A DNA stretch of 64,000 nucleotides from positions 434,001 through 498,000 of the forward strand of contig NZ_JAPEPB010000001.1 of assembly GCF_026340565.1 (NCBI RefSeq), read 5' to 3'. Position numbers and translations under genes: made by a program. The DNA comes from Kitasatospora sp. NBC_01287. Lineage in GTDB: Bacteria > Actinomycetota > Actinomycetes > Streptomycetales > Streptomycetaceae. The notes beneath the pieces were generated by a model, which was not told the DNA's origin, did not search any database, and worked only from the letters and a program-made list of their open reading frames with translations. Every line of letters starts with the position of its first letter. Positions within the stretch are counted from its first letter, which is position 1. Positions 54,328 through 61,808 of this stretch are shown piece by piece.

Positions 54328-55110
54328 ATGCGCATCAGTGGCTTGAATGGCGCGGCCAGGCAACGCGGTCTCGGCGCGACGGGAACCCTCACCGCCGCCA
54401 CCGCACTGGCGGTGCTGTTCGGCACCCCCTGGGTGGCGCACGCGCAGCAGGAACTGGAGATCGTGCGGATCAACGTGCCGGCTTCGGCGAAGCCCGGCGA
54501 CACGGTGTCCTTCAGGATTGGTGTCCAGAACCTGGGCGCCGCCACCGAGATCCGGTATTCGGCGGACCTCGGCAACGTGACGGACAAGGCCGACTTCCAG
54601 GGCGTGCAGACCAGTGAGTCGGGAACGGAGAGCTACCAGGCACCCCTGCTCACCTGGGTGGGCCCGATCAACGGCGGGAACCTGGACGGAGTCAACTTCA
54701 CCGTCGTGGTGAAGCCCGGCGCGACCGGCGTGATGCGGGTGAAGGTCGTCGTCGCGAACTCCAACTGCGCCGAGGGCTCCACGGAGCCGGTGTGCGTGGC
54801 AGAGGTGCCGATCATCCCGGACGAGCCGACGCCATCACCGTCCCCGACCACGTCTCCTTCCCCGACGCCATCACCGTCCCCGACCGGATCCGCGTCCCCG
54901 ACCGCCTCTCCGTCCCCGACCGGGTCTCAGACCGCGACGACGAATCCGACCCCGGTCGTGTCGCCGCGCCCCACGGCGTCGACGGGCTCGAAGGAACTGG
55001 CGGCGACCGGCCAGTCCGGCACCGGGATCGCTGTCATCAGCGCCATCGGAATGGTCCTGATCGGGACGGGCGGAACCGCGGTGTGGGCCAGCCGCTGTCG
55101 GCGCCGCTGA
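54328..55110 (+). CDS. LAxTG-anchored surface protein
   Basis: 260 residues. Signal peptide to WVAHA (~38). Residues 40-150 form a DUF11/CARDB-like beta domain (DTVSFRIGVQNLGAATEIRY). A Thr/Pro/Ser stalk with PSPSPT repeats (~157-220) precedes LAATG (~227-231), a membrane helix GTGIAVISAIGMVLIGTGGT and RCRRR: the class E sortase signal used in Streptomyces. No sortase gene is in the window. Two cysteines at ~146/153 may pair. Confidence 0.88.
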   Translation: MRISGLNGAARQRGLGATGTLTAATALAVLFGTPWVAHAQQELEIVRINVPASAKPGDTVSFRIGVQNLGAATEIRYSADLGNVTDKADFQGVQTSESGTESYQAPLLTWVGPINGGNLDGVNFTVVVKPGATGVMRVKVVVANSNCAEGSTEPVCVAEVPIIPDEPTPSPSPTTSPSPTPSPSPTGSASPTASPSPTGSQTATTNPTPVVSPRPTASTGSKELAATGQSGTGIAVISAIGMVLIGTGGTAVWASRCRRR

Positions 55111-55495
55111 CGGGGAGTGCCACCTCACCGGCCCGGGGCGGCTGCCGCCCCGGGCCGGCGTCGATCGCCGCTGCCCCCTTGACCTCGCCCCCCGTCTTGG
55201 AGGCTGGAGTCCACGATGTCCCACAAGTCCTCGTGGACCGGGACCATCTGCGGGGCCCTCAGCGGACCGATGTTGGCGGGCCAGACCCTGCGGTCGAGGC
55301 CGTGGGCGTCCTTGACGAGCAGCACCGCCCCATCCCGGCGAGCACCGGCACCTCCCGGAACCGTGGATCCCGGCGCCCACCCGGCGTGCCAGTCGGGCGC
55401 TCGGAATTTCTACCGGCAGGAGACCCGGCCCGGACAAGCCGGAGCGGCCCGCCGGTCGAGCTGACGGTCCGTCATGCGAGATCGAGACTGACGCA
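55111..55495. other. Intergenic region with a possible gene fragment
   Basis: 385 bp. On the minus strand 55125-55325 reads LLVKDAHGLDRRVWPANIGP, LRAPQMVPVHEDLWDIVDSS, which looks protein-like, but the frame lacks a convincing start upstream and turns low-complexity after. It may be a decayed gene. Confidence 0.4.
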
Positions 55496-56503
55496 TCAAC
55501 AGGAGGTCGCGTCGAGCAAGGCGCGAGCTGCGCTCGTGGCGTAGTGACGGACGCGGGGGCCGTCTCGCAGGCTGCTCACCAGGCCGGCCTCACGCAAGAC
55601 GGTGGCGTGCTCGGAGGCGGAGGCCAGGGAGATGTCGGCACGCTGCGCCAGTTGGGCGGTGGTGAGCCCTGGGGCGGCTGCGATGGTGTGCAGGACCGTG
55701 CCCCGGGTGGCGCCCATGAGTCTGCCGACGGCGGCGACGCTGTCACCCTGTCGTCGTGTGGAGCCGGTGGCCAACGGGCTGACGTGGGACGGGTCGTACG
55801 CCGGTGGGTAGACCAGCTCCGGTCGATCGTTTTCGGCGTCTCCGACGTACAGGCGTGGCAGCGGTCCGCAGAACACCATGGGTGCCAGGGCCAGGCCGCG
55901 GCCTTTGAGCTCGACGTCGAGATCGACCGGCGAGGGCAGGGTCAGTACGGGCGGCTGCCAGCGGATCGCCGGGTGCAGTCCGGCGAGGAGCCCTTCGACG
56001 CCGTACCGGGTGAGGATGGTTGTCCTGCGGGCCCACTCGATGTCGATCGATGCCTGCATGCCGACGAGGTACGGGGCGATCGCAACCCGGTGGAAGGTCG
56101 CCAGGGCCTCGGCGACGGCGTCCAGCGCAGAAGGTTCGCCGTTGGCGATCCGGCGCGCCCAGGCCGGAGTCGAGCCGTCGACCAGTCGGGCGATGTCCGA
56201 CGCGAGGCGGTCGACGGGGGTGGCGCGGATGGCCTTCAAGGCGGATCCTCCATCACCGTCCACCCCGGCCGGGGTGAGGAAGTCGGGAATCCAGCCCTGT
56301 GCGGGAACCAGGTCCCACAGTGGTTGGACGCCGGCCGGTATGCGTCCGGTCAGGCTCGCGCGCCAGTGCCCGAAACGCCGTGGTTGGTCTCGCCGGCGCA
56401 GGACCTGCACGCTCAGCACCGCCTCGCCGATCTGTGGCACCACCTGGTTGATCAGGCCCACGCGCGCCAGGTCTGCGCTGGTGAAGTGAATCCGCAGCAT
56501 CAT
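55496..56503 (-). CDS. DUF5937/ArsR-type transcriptional regulator
   Basis: 335 residues, ATG 56503. The N-terminal ~250 residues follow the DUF5937 layout (LRIHFTSADLARV, GWRASLTGRIPAGV-like, PVDLDVELKGRGLALAPMVF). The C-terminus is an ArsR-like winged helix: VLHTIAAAPGLTTAQLAQRA (~270-289), LASASEHATVLREAGLVSSL. No metal-binding cysteine pair. Sensed signal unknown. Confidence 0.85.
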   Translation of the reverse strand: MMLRIHFTSADLARVGLINQVVPQIGEAVLSVQVLRRRDQPRRFGHWRASLTGRIPAGVQPLWDLVPAQGWIPDFLTPAGVDGDGGSALKAIRATPVDRLASDIARLVDGSTPAWARRIANGEPSALDAVAEALATFHRVAIAPYLVGMQASIDIEWARRTTILTRYGVEGLLAGLHPAIRWQPPVLTLPSPVDLDVELKGRGLALAPMVFCGPLPRLYVGDAENDRPELVYPPAYDPSHVSPLATGSTRRQGDSVAAVGRLMGATRGTVLHTIAAAPGLTTAQLAQRADISLASASEHATVLREAGLVSSLRDGPRVRHYATSAARALLDATSC

Positions 56504-56680
56504 GCCCCCCGCATGTCATCGCTGTCAGTCACGCTTCGTGGTACCCGTCTTGAAGGGCTGTGATGCTACCGGGCCGTTTCGGGCTGGGCCGAAGGGTCGT
56601 GCGGCCGTGTCTTCCGGCGCCCATGCTTCAGGAACAGGTCGGTGCGTGGAACAAGCGCCGAAGATCAAGGGGGACCAGAG

Positions 56681-57106
56681 ATGAGCTTCTACAGGAACCG
56701 ACAAACGGCAGTGTTCACGAAGAGAACACTCGCCAAGGCAGTCGTGCCCATCCTCGCCGCAACCGCACTCGGCGGCGTCAGCGCGGCCTCGGCCCATGCC
56801 TCCGACCCGGGAGGCGGTGGCTCCTGCGAGAGCATCGACGTCAGCGGATACCCGGGTATCGAGACCTTCACCCTGCATGTCGACTGGAACGGCTGCGGGT
56901 ACCCGGTGAAGGCCTGGGCCGTCTGCTTCTCCGAATGGATCCCCCCGTATGGCTGGCATGCCACCGGCGACATCACCTACTCCTCCGGCGGCACGTCGGA
57001 GGCCGACTGTTCTCCCGGTGAAGTCGCCGCCTACTGGGGCTACTGGATCTTTTCGGGAGGCACGTGGCACCAGTACGACATGGAGCACGGCACCTGGGAC
57101 TCGTGA
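56681..57106 (+). CDS. Small secreted protein
   Basis: 141 residues from ATG 56681 (the upstream in-frame GTG is not needed). Signal peptide to ASAHA (~40). The mature ~100 residues carry four cysteines, many Trp/Tyr and PPYGWHATGDITYSSGGTSE. No family recognised. A perfect terminator hairpin follows ~95 bp later. Lower GC than neighbours. Confidence 0.75.
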   Translation: MSFYRNRQTAVFTKRTLAKAVVPILAATALGGVSAASAHASDPGGGGSCESIDVSGYPGIETFTLHVDWNGCGYPVKAWAVCFSEWIPPYGWHATGDITYSSGGTSEADCSPGEVAAYWGYWIFSGGTWHQYDMEHGTWDS

Positions 57107-57605
57107 GGACGGCACCCAGGGCTGATCCGTAGCCCCGGCGCTCCGACTACCCGTCCGATGCATCCGCACCCCAGTGCGCGTATCCGGAAAGCCCGCGTCT
57201 CGCTGTCCGGGCGTATGACGCCCGGACAGCGACCTGATCGATGAACAGAGAGCATCGCGAGAGCACCCGCGCCCGCGGGACTGACCGTGGCAGACCGGGC
57301 ATCACAGGGGACAGCCGATCTCCGGGAATCTCGAATGGCCCGGCCCAGGGAATCCATGCCAGTGAGAGCAGTGCCGCGCCGCCGGTGAATCGCGATCGCG
57401 AGCCCAGTTGCAGCCTCACGTGAGGGAAATACTGGCGACTTTAGGACACGCCAGCGGAAATCCTGATTCGCCACATAGGCGACAGCTCATTCGCTCATTG
57501 CATGGATTTCTTCCGACCAGTCGGCCGCGCCAATGTGCCGACTCCAGTCGCGGGCAATTCGGCAATCAGCGCCAACGCATCGACGAAAAAAGGAAGATGC
57601 CCAGC
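57107..57605. other. Intergenic region with terminator
   Basis: 499 bp; holds the hairpin at 57201-57231 and the promoter of the lectin-like gene. Open frames here lack family-like sequence. Confidence 0.6.
57201..57231. terminator. Perfect 14-bp hairpin
   Basis: CGCTGTCCGGGCGT (57201-57214) and ACGCCCGGACAGCG (57218-57231) separated by ATG. Terminator of the small secreted protein gene. Confidence 0.85.
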
Positions 57606-58067
57606 ATGAAGCTCGCGGTCAAGAAAATCGCCATGGCCGGCGCGGCTGCCATCGCAGCCTTCGCAGGCATGACGGGAACCGCCCACGCGTCAACCTACGG
57701 CGTGGAGCTGTACAACAGCTCGACCAGACAGTGTCTGGTCAGCGACAGCTCCGGGAGCGTCGCGTTCAGGGGGTGCAACAACACCAATTCCCTGTGGGAC
57801 TGGAACATCGTCTCGGACAACGGAAACTTCCAGATCCAGGACTCCGGGACCCACATGTGTCTCACCTACAACAAGTGGTTCGACACACTGAGCACTCAGG
57901 GCTGCGACTACACCAACCCGATGGAGTGGTGGACGGTGCATGAGTACGACAACGGCACAAGCTTCGAGTCCACCGGCCAGGAGATGTGTATCGACGCCAG
58001 CCAGCCGGCCGAGATTTCCGCGTGCAACGCTGGTACCGGGCAGAAGTGGTGGGAGATGACGCCATAA
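57606..58067 (+). CDS. Secreted ricin-type beta-trefoil (lectin-like) protein
   Basis: 153 residues from ATG 57606 (MKLAVKKIAM); AAGGAAG lies nine bases upstream, so ATG 57597 is less likely. Signal peptide to TAHA (~28). Mature part has three repeats with paired Cys and Trp: RQCLVSDSSGSVAFRGC, HMCLTYNKWFDTLSTQGC, EMCIDASQPAEISAC, the last ending in GQKWW (QxW). A single-domain carbohydrate-binding secreted protein of beta-trefoil type. No catalytic domain. Confidence 0.82.
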   Translation: MKLAVKKIAMAGAAAIAAFAGMTGTAHASTYGVELYNSSTRQCLVSDSSGSVAFRGCNNTNSLWDWNIVSDNGNFQIQDSGTHMCLTYNKWFDTLSTQGCDYTNPMEWWTVHEYDNGTSFESTGQEMCIDASQPAEISACNAGTGQKWWEMTP

Positions 58068-58276
58068 TCCCGCCCGCCCTTCGGTGGCGGCTTTGGGAGC
58101 CTCGTTCTTTCCAGGTGTCAACGGTCGTTGAGATGACCAGGGCGGGCGGTCTTCGAGTGTCCAGGCTGGTGGTTACCAGAAGACTGGGTGGAGACGAAGG
58201 GCTACGGCACCAGCGGCTCCGCCCCGCGGCGCTCCACTGACGGGGCCCCGCGCGGCTCCGCCGGCCGGCCCGCGCG

Positions 58277-59494
58277 TCAGCGGGCCAGCCGGTGGCCGCC
58301 GAAGCCGTTGCCGCCGCCCGCGTCGAGCCACCACTCCTCCATCGCCCGCTGGTCCATCGCCGCCCACTGGGGCGTCTGCTGGACCTGGGCCCGGCCCAGG
58401 CTGCGGCCGAGCTCGACGGTGGCCCGCCCGAGCGGCGCGCGCTCCGCGCTGTAGGCGGCCAGCGCCTCGGGCAGGGTGTCCGCGGCGCGCAGCGCCCGCT
58501 CCAGCGCGGCGGCGTCCTGCAGCGCCTTCATCGCGCCGCTGCCGGTGGTCGGCCGGGCGATCGAGGCGGCGTCACCGAGCAGCGCCAGGCGGCCCCGGGT
58601 GAAGTGCGGCGTCGCCATGTCGTACATCGGCTGGATGAACCGCTCCTCGACGGGGGTCAGTTCGACGACCTCCTGCCAGTAGGGCGGGAAGTGCCGCTCC
58701 ACCAGCTCCCGTTGGAGGCGCACCAGGTCGGCGGGCACCGCACGCGGGTGGGTCGAGCTCGGGTCGGCGAAGCGCTGTGCGCCGGCGGCCGGCGGTGTGG
58801 TGTAGAAGACCCAGTTGACGGCGGTGCCGGTGCCGCTCCGCGCGGGGATCCGGTACGCGATCATGTGGCCGCCGGGGAAGGCGACCGTCGTGGCGTCCGT
58901 CTCGGCGAAGGCCTCCGCCGGGCCCGGCAGTCGCTCCACCGGCAGGGTGCCGCGCCAGGCCAGGAAGCCGCCGTACTCGGCGGCGGCCCCCGGATACATC
59001 GCCGCCCGCACCAGCGACCGGTAGCCGTCCGCGCCGACCACGACGTCGAACCGCTCCTCGGTGCCGTCCGCCAGCCGCAGCTGCACCCCGTCCGGCTCGG
59101 GCTCGACCCCGGTCACGGCCGCCCCGACCCGGAAGTCGACGCCCTGCGGGATCCGCCCGCGCAGCTCGCGCCAGAGCGAGCCCCAGCTGTAGGAGCGGAA
59201 CGGGAACGGCAGTGCGCCGATCTCCCGCCCCGCGCGCAGCCCGTCCTCGCGCACCACCCACGGGCGGCGGGTCAGCCGGACCCACGGCATCCCGGCGTCC
59301 AGGTACCCCGCCTCGGCCAGTTCGGCGTAGCGGTCGTTGTGCAGTGCCAGCCCGACGCCCAGGTCCCCCAGCCGGTCGGCGGCCCGCTCGAAGACCACCA
59401 CCTCCCGGGCTCCGGCCCGCGCCACCGCGAGCGCACCGGCGCACCCCGCGATGCTGCCGCCCACCACAGCCACCCGTTCCCCGCGCACGACCAC
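58277..59494 (-). CDS. FAD-dependent monooxygenase
   Basis: 405 residues from GTG 59494, six bases after GAGAGGG; nearby GTGs at 59500 and 59488 are alternatives. FAD motif VAVVGGSIAGCAGALAVARA (8-27), NAD(P)H/FAD motif DVVVGADGYRSLVRAAMYPG (~147-166) and RLALLGDAASIARPTTGSGA (~293-312) are those of PHBH-type flavin monooxygenases. Hydroxylates an aromatic or polyketide-like substrate; partners not visible. Confidence 0.88.
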   Translation of the reverse strand: MVVRGERVAVVGGSIAGCAGALAVARAGAREVVVFERAADRLGDLGVGLALHNDRYAELAEAGYLDAGMPWVRLTRRPWVVREDGLRAGREIGALPFPFRSYSWGSLWRELRGRIPQGVDFRVGAAVTGVEPEPDGVQLRLADGTEERFDVVVGADGYRSLVRAAMYPGAAAEYGGFLAWRGTLPVERLPGPAEAFAETDATTVAFPGGHMIAYRIPARSGTGTAVNWVFYTTPPAAGAQRFADPSSTHPRAVPADLVRLQRELVERHFPPYWQEVVELTPVEERFIQPMYDMATPHFTRGRLALLGDAASIARPTTGSGAMKALQDAAALERALRAADTLPEALAAYSAERAPLGRATVELGRSLGRAQVQQTPQWAAMDQRAMEEWWLDAGGGNGFGGHRLAR

Positions 59495-59705
59495 GACCAC
59501 CCCTCTCAGCCGGACCCTGTCCGTGTCCGGCGCCAGCGCCCTACCCTGGCGCGCCCGGCGGGGAAACGTCCACCACGCACCGCGCCCGCGCGGCCCGCGG
59601 CTCCACATATCTGACATTACGTCACTTATGGTGTGAATCGGCACAGCTGACGTGCCGGCCGGCCTGACCGGGCCGGATCGCCAGCCCTGAGGGAGCAACC
59701 ACACC

Positions 59706-60878
59706 GTGCATCGGATCACCCGCCTCGCCGCGGCCACCGCGACCGTCCTCGCCGCCGTGGCAGTCTGCGCCCCGTCCACCTCCGCCGCCGCCTCCACCTC
59801 CGCCGCCTCGCCGGCGGACGCCGGGCACCCCACCGGAGGCCACCACGCCGTCTTCGTCCAGACCGACAACCCCGCCGGCAACCAGGTCATCGCCTACCAC
59901 CGCGGTGACGACGGGCTGCTGACCCGGGCCGGCGACTACGACACCGGCGGCCTGGGCGGGGTGCTCGACGGCTCGGTGGTCGACCACCTCGCCTCCCAGG
60001 GCTCGCTCACCTACGACGCGCGGCACGGGCTGCTCTACGCCGTCAACGCGGGCAGCGACAGCGTCACCGTCTTCGCGGTCGACGGCGACCGCCTGGAGCG
60101 CCGCCAGACGGTCGGCTCGGGCGGCCGCTTCCCGGTCAGCGTGGCCGTGCACGACGACGTCGTGTACGTGCTCAACGCCCTGGACGGCGGCTCGGTCCAG
60201 GGCTTCCGGGTGCGCGAGGGCCGCCTGGAGCGGCAGGACGGCTGGAACCGCTGCCTGGGCCTGGACCCGGACGCGGTACCGCAGTTCACCAACACGCCGG
60301 GCCAGGTCGGCTTCACCGCCGACGGCTCCCGGCTGGTGGTGACCACCAAGGCCAACGGGAACAGCCTGGCCGTCTTCCGCCTCGATCGCGAGGGCGCCCC
60401 GGCCCAGGCACCGGTGGTCACCGTGCTGCCCGGGGCGGTGCCGTTCGCGTTCGTGCCCAACGGGCGTGACGGGCTCTTCGTGACCCAGGCCGGACCCAAC
60501 GCGCTCTCCACCATCGCGATCCGCCCCGACGGCAGCGCCGAGCAGCAGGCCTTCGCAGCCACCGGCCAGGCCGCCACCTGCTGGGTGGTCGCGGTGGACG
60601 GCCTGCTGTACACCTCCAACGCGGGCAGCGCGACGGTCAGCGGGTTCCGGCCCGGCGACGGCGGGCGGCAACTCACCGCGCTGGGCAACACGCCCACCGA
60701 CCCGGGCACGGTCGACGCGGCCGCCTCGGTCACCGAGGCCGGGCGCTACCTGTACGTGCAGACCGGCGGCAACGGGATCGTCGACGAGTTCGCGGTCGGC
60801 CGGGAGGGCTCGCTGACGGCGATCGGCTCGGTGACCGTGCCGGACGCGGTCGGCGGCGAGGGCATCGTCGCGCTCTGA
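59706..60878 (+). CDS. Secreted lactonase-like beta-propeller protein
   Basis: 390 residues from the GTG at 59706. Signal peptide to STSAAA (~29). Seven-bladed propeller repeats such as LLYAVNAGSDSVTVFAVDGD, VVYVLNALDGGSVQGFRVRE, LLYTSNAGSATVSGFRPGDG match the lactonase/6-phosphogluconolactonase (YncE-like) family. Extracellular, unlike cytosolic 6PGL, so substrate unclear. Confidence 0.85.
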   Translation: MHRITRLAAATATVLAAVAVCAPSTSAAASTSAASPADAGHPTGGHHAVFVQTDNPAGNQVIAYHRGDDGLLTRAGDYDTGGLGGVLDGSVVDHLASQGSLTYDARHGLLYAVNAGSDSVTVFAVDGDRLERRQTVGSGGRFPVSVAVHDDVVYVLNALDGGSVQGFRVREGRLERQDGWNRCLGLDPDAVPQFTNTPGQVGFTADGSRLVVTTKANGNSLAVFRLDREGAPAQAPVVTVLPGAVPFAFVPNGRDGLFVTQAGPNALSTIAIRPDGSAEQQAFAATGQAATCWVVAVDGLLYTSNAGSATVSGFRPGDGGRQLTALGNTPTDPGTVDAAASVTEAGRYLYVQTGGNGIVDEFAVGREGSLTAIGSVTVPDAVGGEGIVAL

Positions 60879-60896
60879 GCGGCGAGCGGGCAGCGG

Positions 60897-60933
60897 CGAG
60901 CGGGCCCCGGCTTTGGCGCCGGGGACCCGCTCG
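60897..60933. terminator. Hairpin after lactonase-like gene
   Basis: CGAGCGGGCCCCGGC (60897-60911) pairs with GCCGGGGACCCGCTCG (60918-60933) with one bulge and a short TTTGGC loop, between convergent genes; may serve both. Confidence 0.8.
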
Positions 60934-60940
60934 ACTCGGA

Positions 60941-60993
60941 CTGCCCGGCTCGGACTGCTCGGCTCGGACTGCTCGGCTCGGACTGCTCGGCTC
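60941..60993. repeat. 14-bp tandem repeat, ~4 copies
   Basis: CGGCTCGGACTGCT units follow in tandem (first copy CGGACTGCC variant) and run into the stop codon of the SDR gene. Confidence 0.8.
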
Positions 60994-61741
60994 AGCGGCC
61001 GGTGGGCAGGTTGGCGCCGCCGGTGCAGTTGATGACGGTGCCGGTCATGAAGGTGTTGCCGACCAGCATCCGGATCACCTGCGCCACGTCCTCGGCGCGG
61101 CCCACCCGGCCCGCCGGGGTGGTCGCGGCCAGGCCCTCGAAGAGCTCGGCACGGTGCGCCGCGGGCACCCGGTCCCACCAGGGGGTGTCGATCACCCCGG
61201 GCGACACCGCGTTGATCCGCAGCGGGGCGAGCTCGACGGCGAGCGGCGGGACCATCGCCTGCAGGGCGCCGTTGATCGCGGCCAGGCCCGCCGTGCCGGG
61301 GAAGGCGGCGTTGGCCGAGGCCGCCGTGACGAAGGTGACCGAGCCGTCGACGCTCAGCCGGGGCAGCGCCGCCTGCAGCAGGTGCAGGAACGGCCAGAAC
61401 TTGCCGTCGAAGCCGGCGGCGAGGTCCTTCGGGTCCAGCGCGCTGATCGGCCCGGCACCCGCCGCGCCGCTCAGCGCGAGCACCAGGTGGTCCACCGGGC
61501 GCCCGATCCCCTCGAAGAAGGCGGCGATCGCCGCCGGGTCGGCGCCGTCCAGCCGCTGCCCGGTGACGGCGTCACCACCGTCGATCCGCTCCAGGGCGGC
61601 CGCCAGGCGCTGCTCGTCCCGCCCGGCGATCAGCACCGAGGCGCCCTCGGCGGCCAGCAGCCGCGCCGTCGCCTCCCCCACCCCGGAGCTGCCGCCCACC
61701 ACGATGGCGAACTGACCCTCAAGTGCACGCGATTCGGTCAT
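60992..61741 (-). CDS. SDR-family protein with atypical catalytic site
   Basis: 249 residues from ATG 61741 with GAGGAA upstream. Cofactor motif VVGGSSGVGEATARLLAAEG (15-34), then AGRDEQRL, LALSGAAGAG (~89), VTAASANAAFPGTAGLAAIN (~130) and RINAVSPGVIDTPWWDRVP. In the position of YxxxK the sequence reads LAAIN, so the catalytic Tyr and Lys are Leu and Asn. May act as a structural or non-redox SDR, or belong to a subfamily with this variant. Convergent with the lactonase gene. Confidence 0.83.
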   Translation of the reverse strand: MTESRALEGQFAIVVGGSSGVGEATARLLAAEGASVLIAGRDEQRLAAALERIDGGDAVTGQRLDGADPAAIAAFFEGIGRPVDHLVLALSGAAGAGPISALDPKDLAAGFDGKFWPFLHLLQAALPRLSVDGSVTFVTAASANAAFPGTAGLAAINGALQAMVPPLAVELAPLRINAVSPGVIDTPWWDRVPAAHRAELFEGLAATTPAGRVGRAEDVAQVIRMLVGNTFMTGTVINCTGGANLPTGR

Positions 61742-61808
61742 CAGGTTCCTCCCCGAAACAGTGTTTCGTCCATGATCACCTGGACCCGACGGTTCGTCCA
61801 ACAACGAA

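Noticed and set aside
55125..55325. 66-residue minus-strand ORF
   Set aside because: Protein-like in part, but no start site or family; kept only as a possible fragment.
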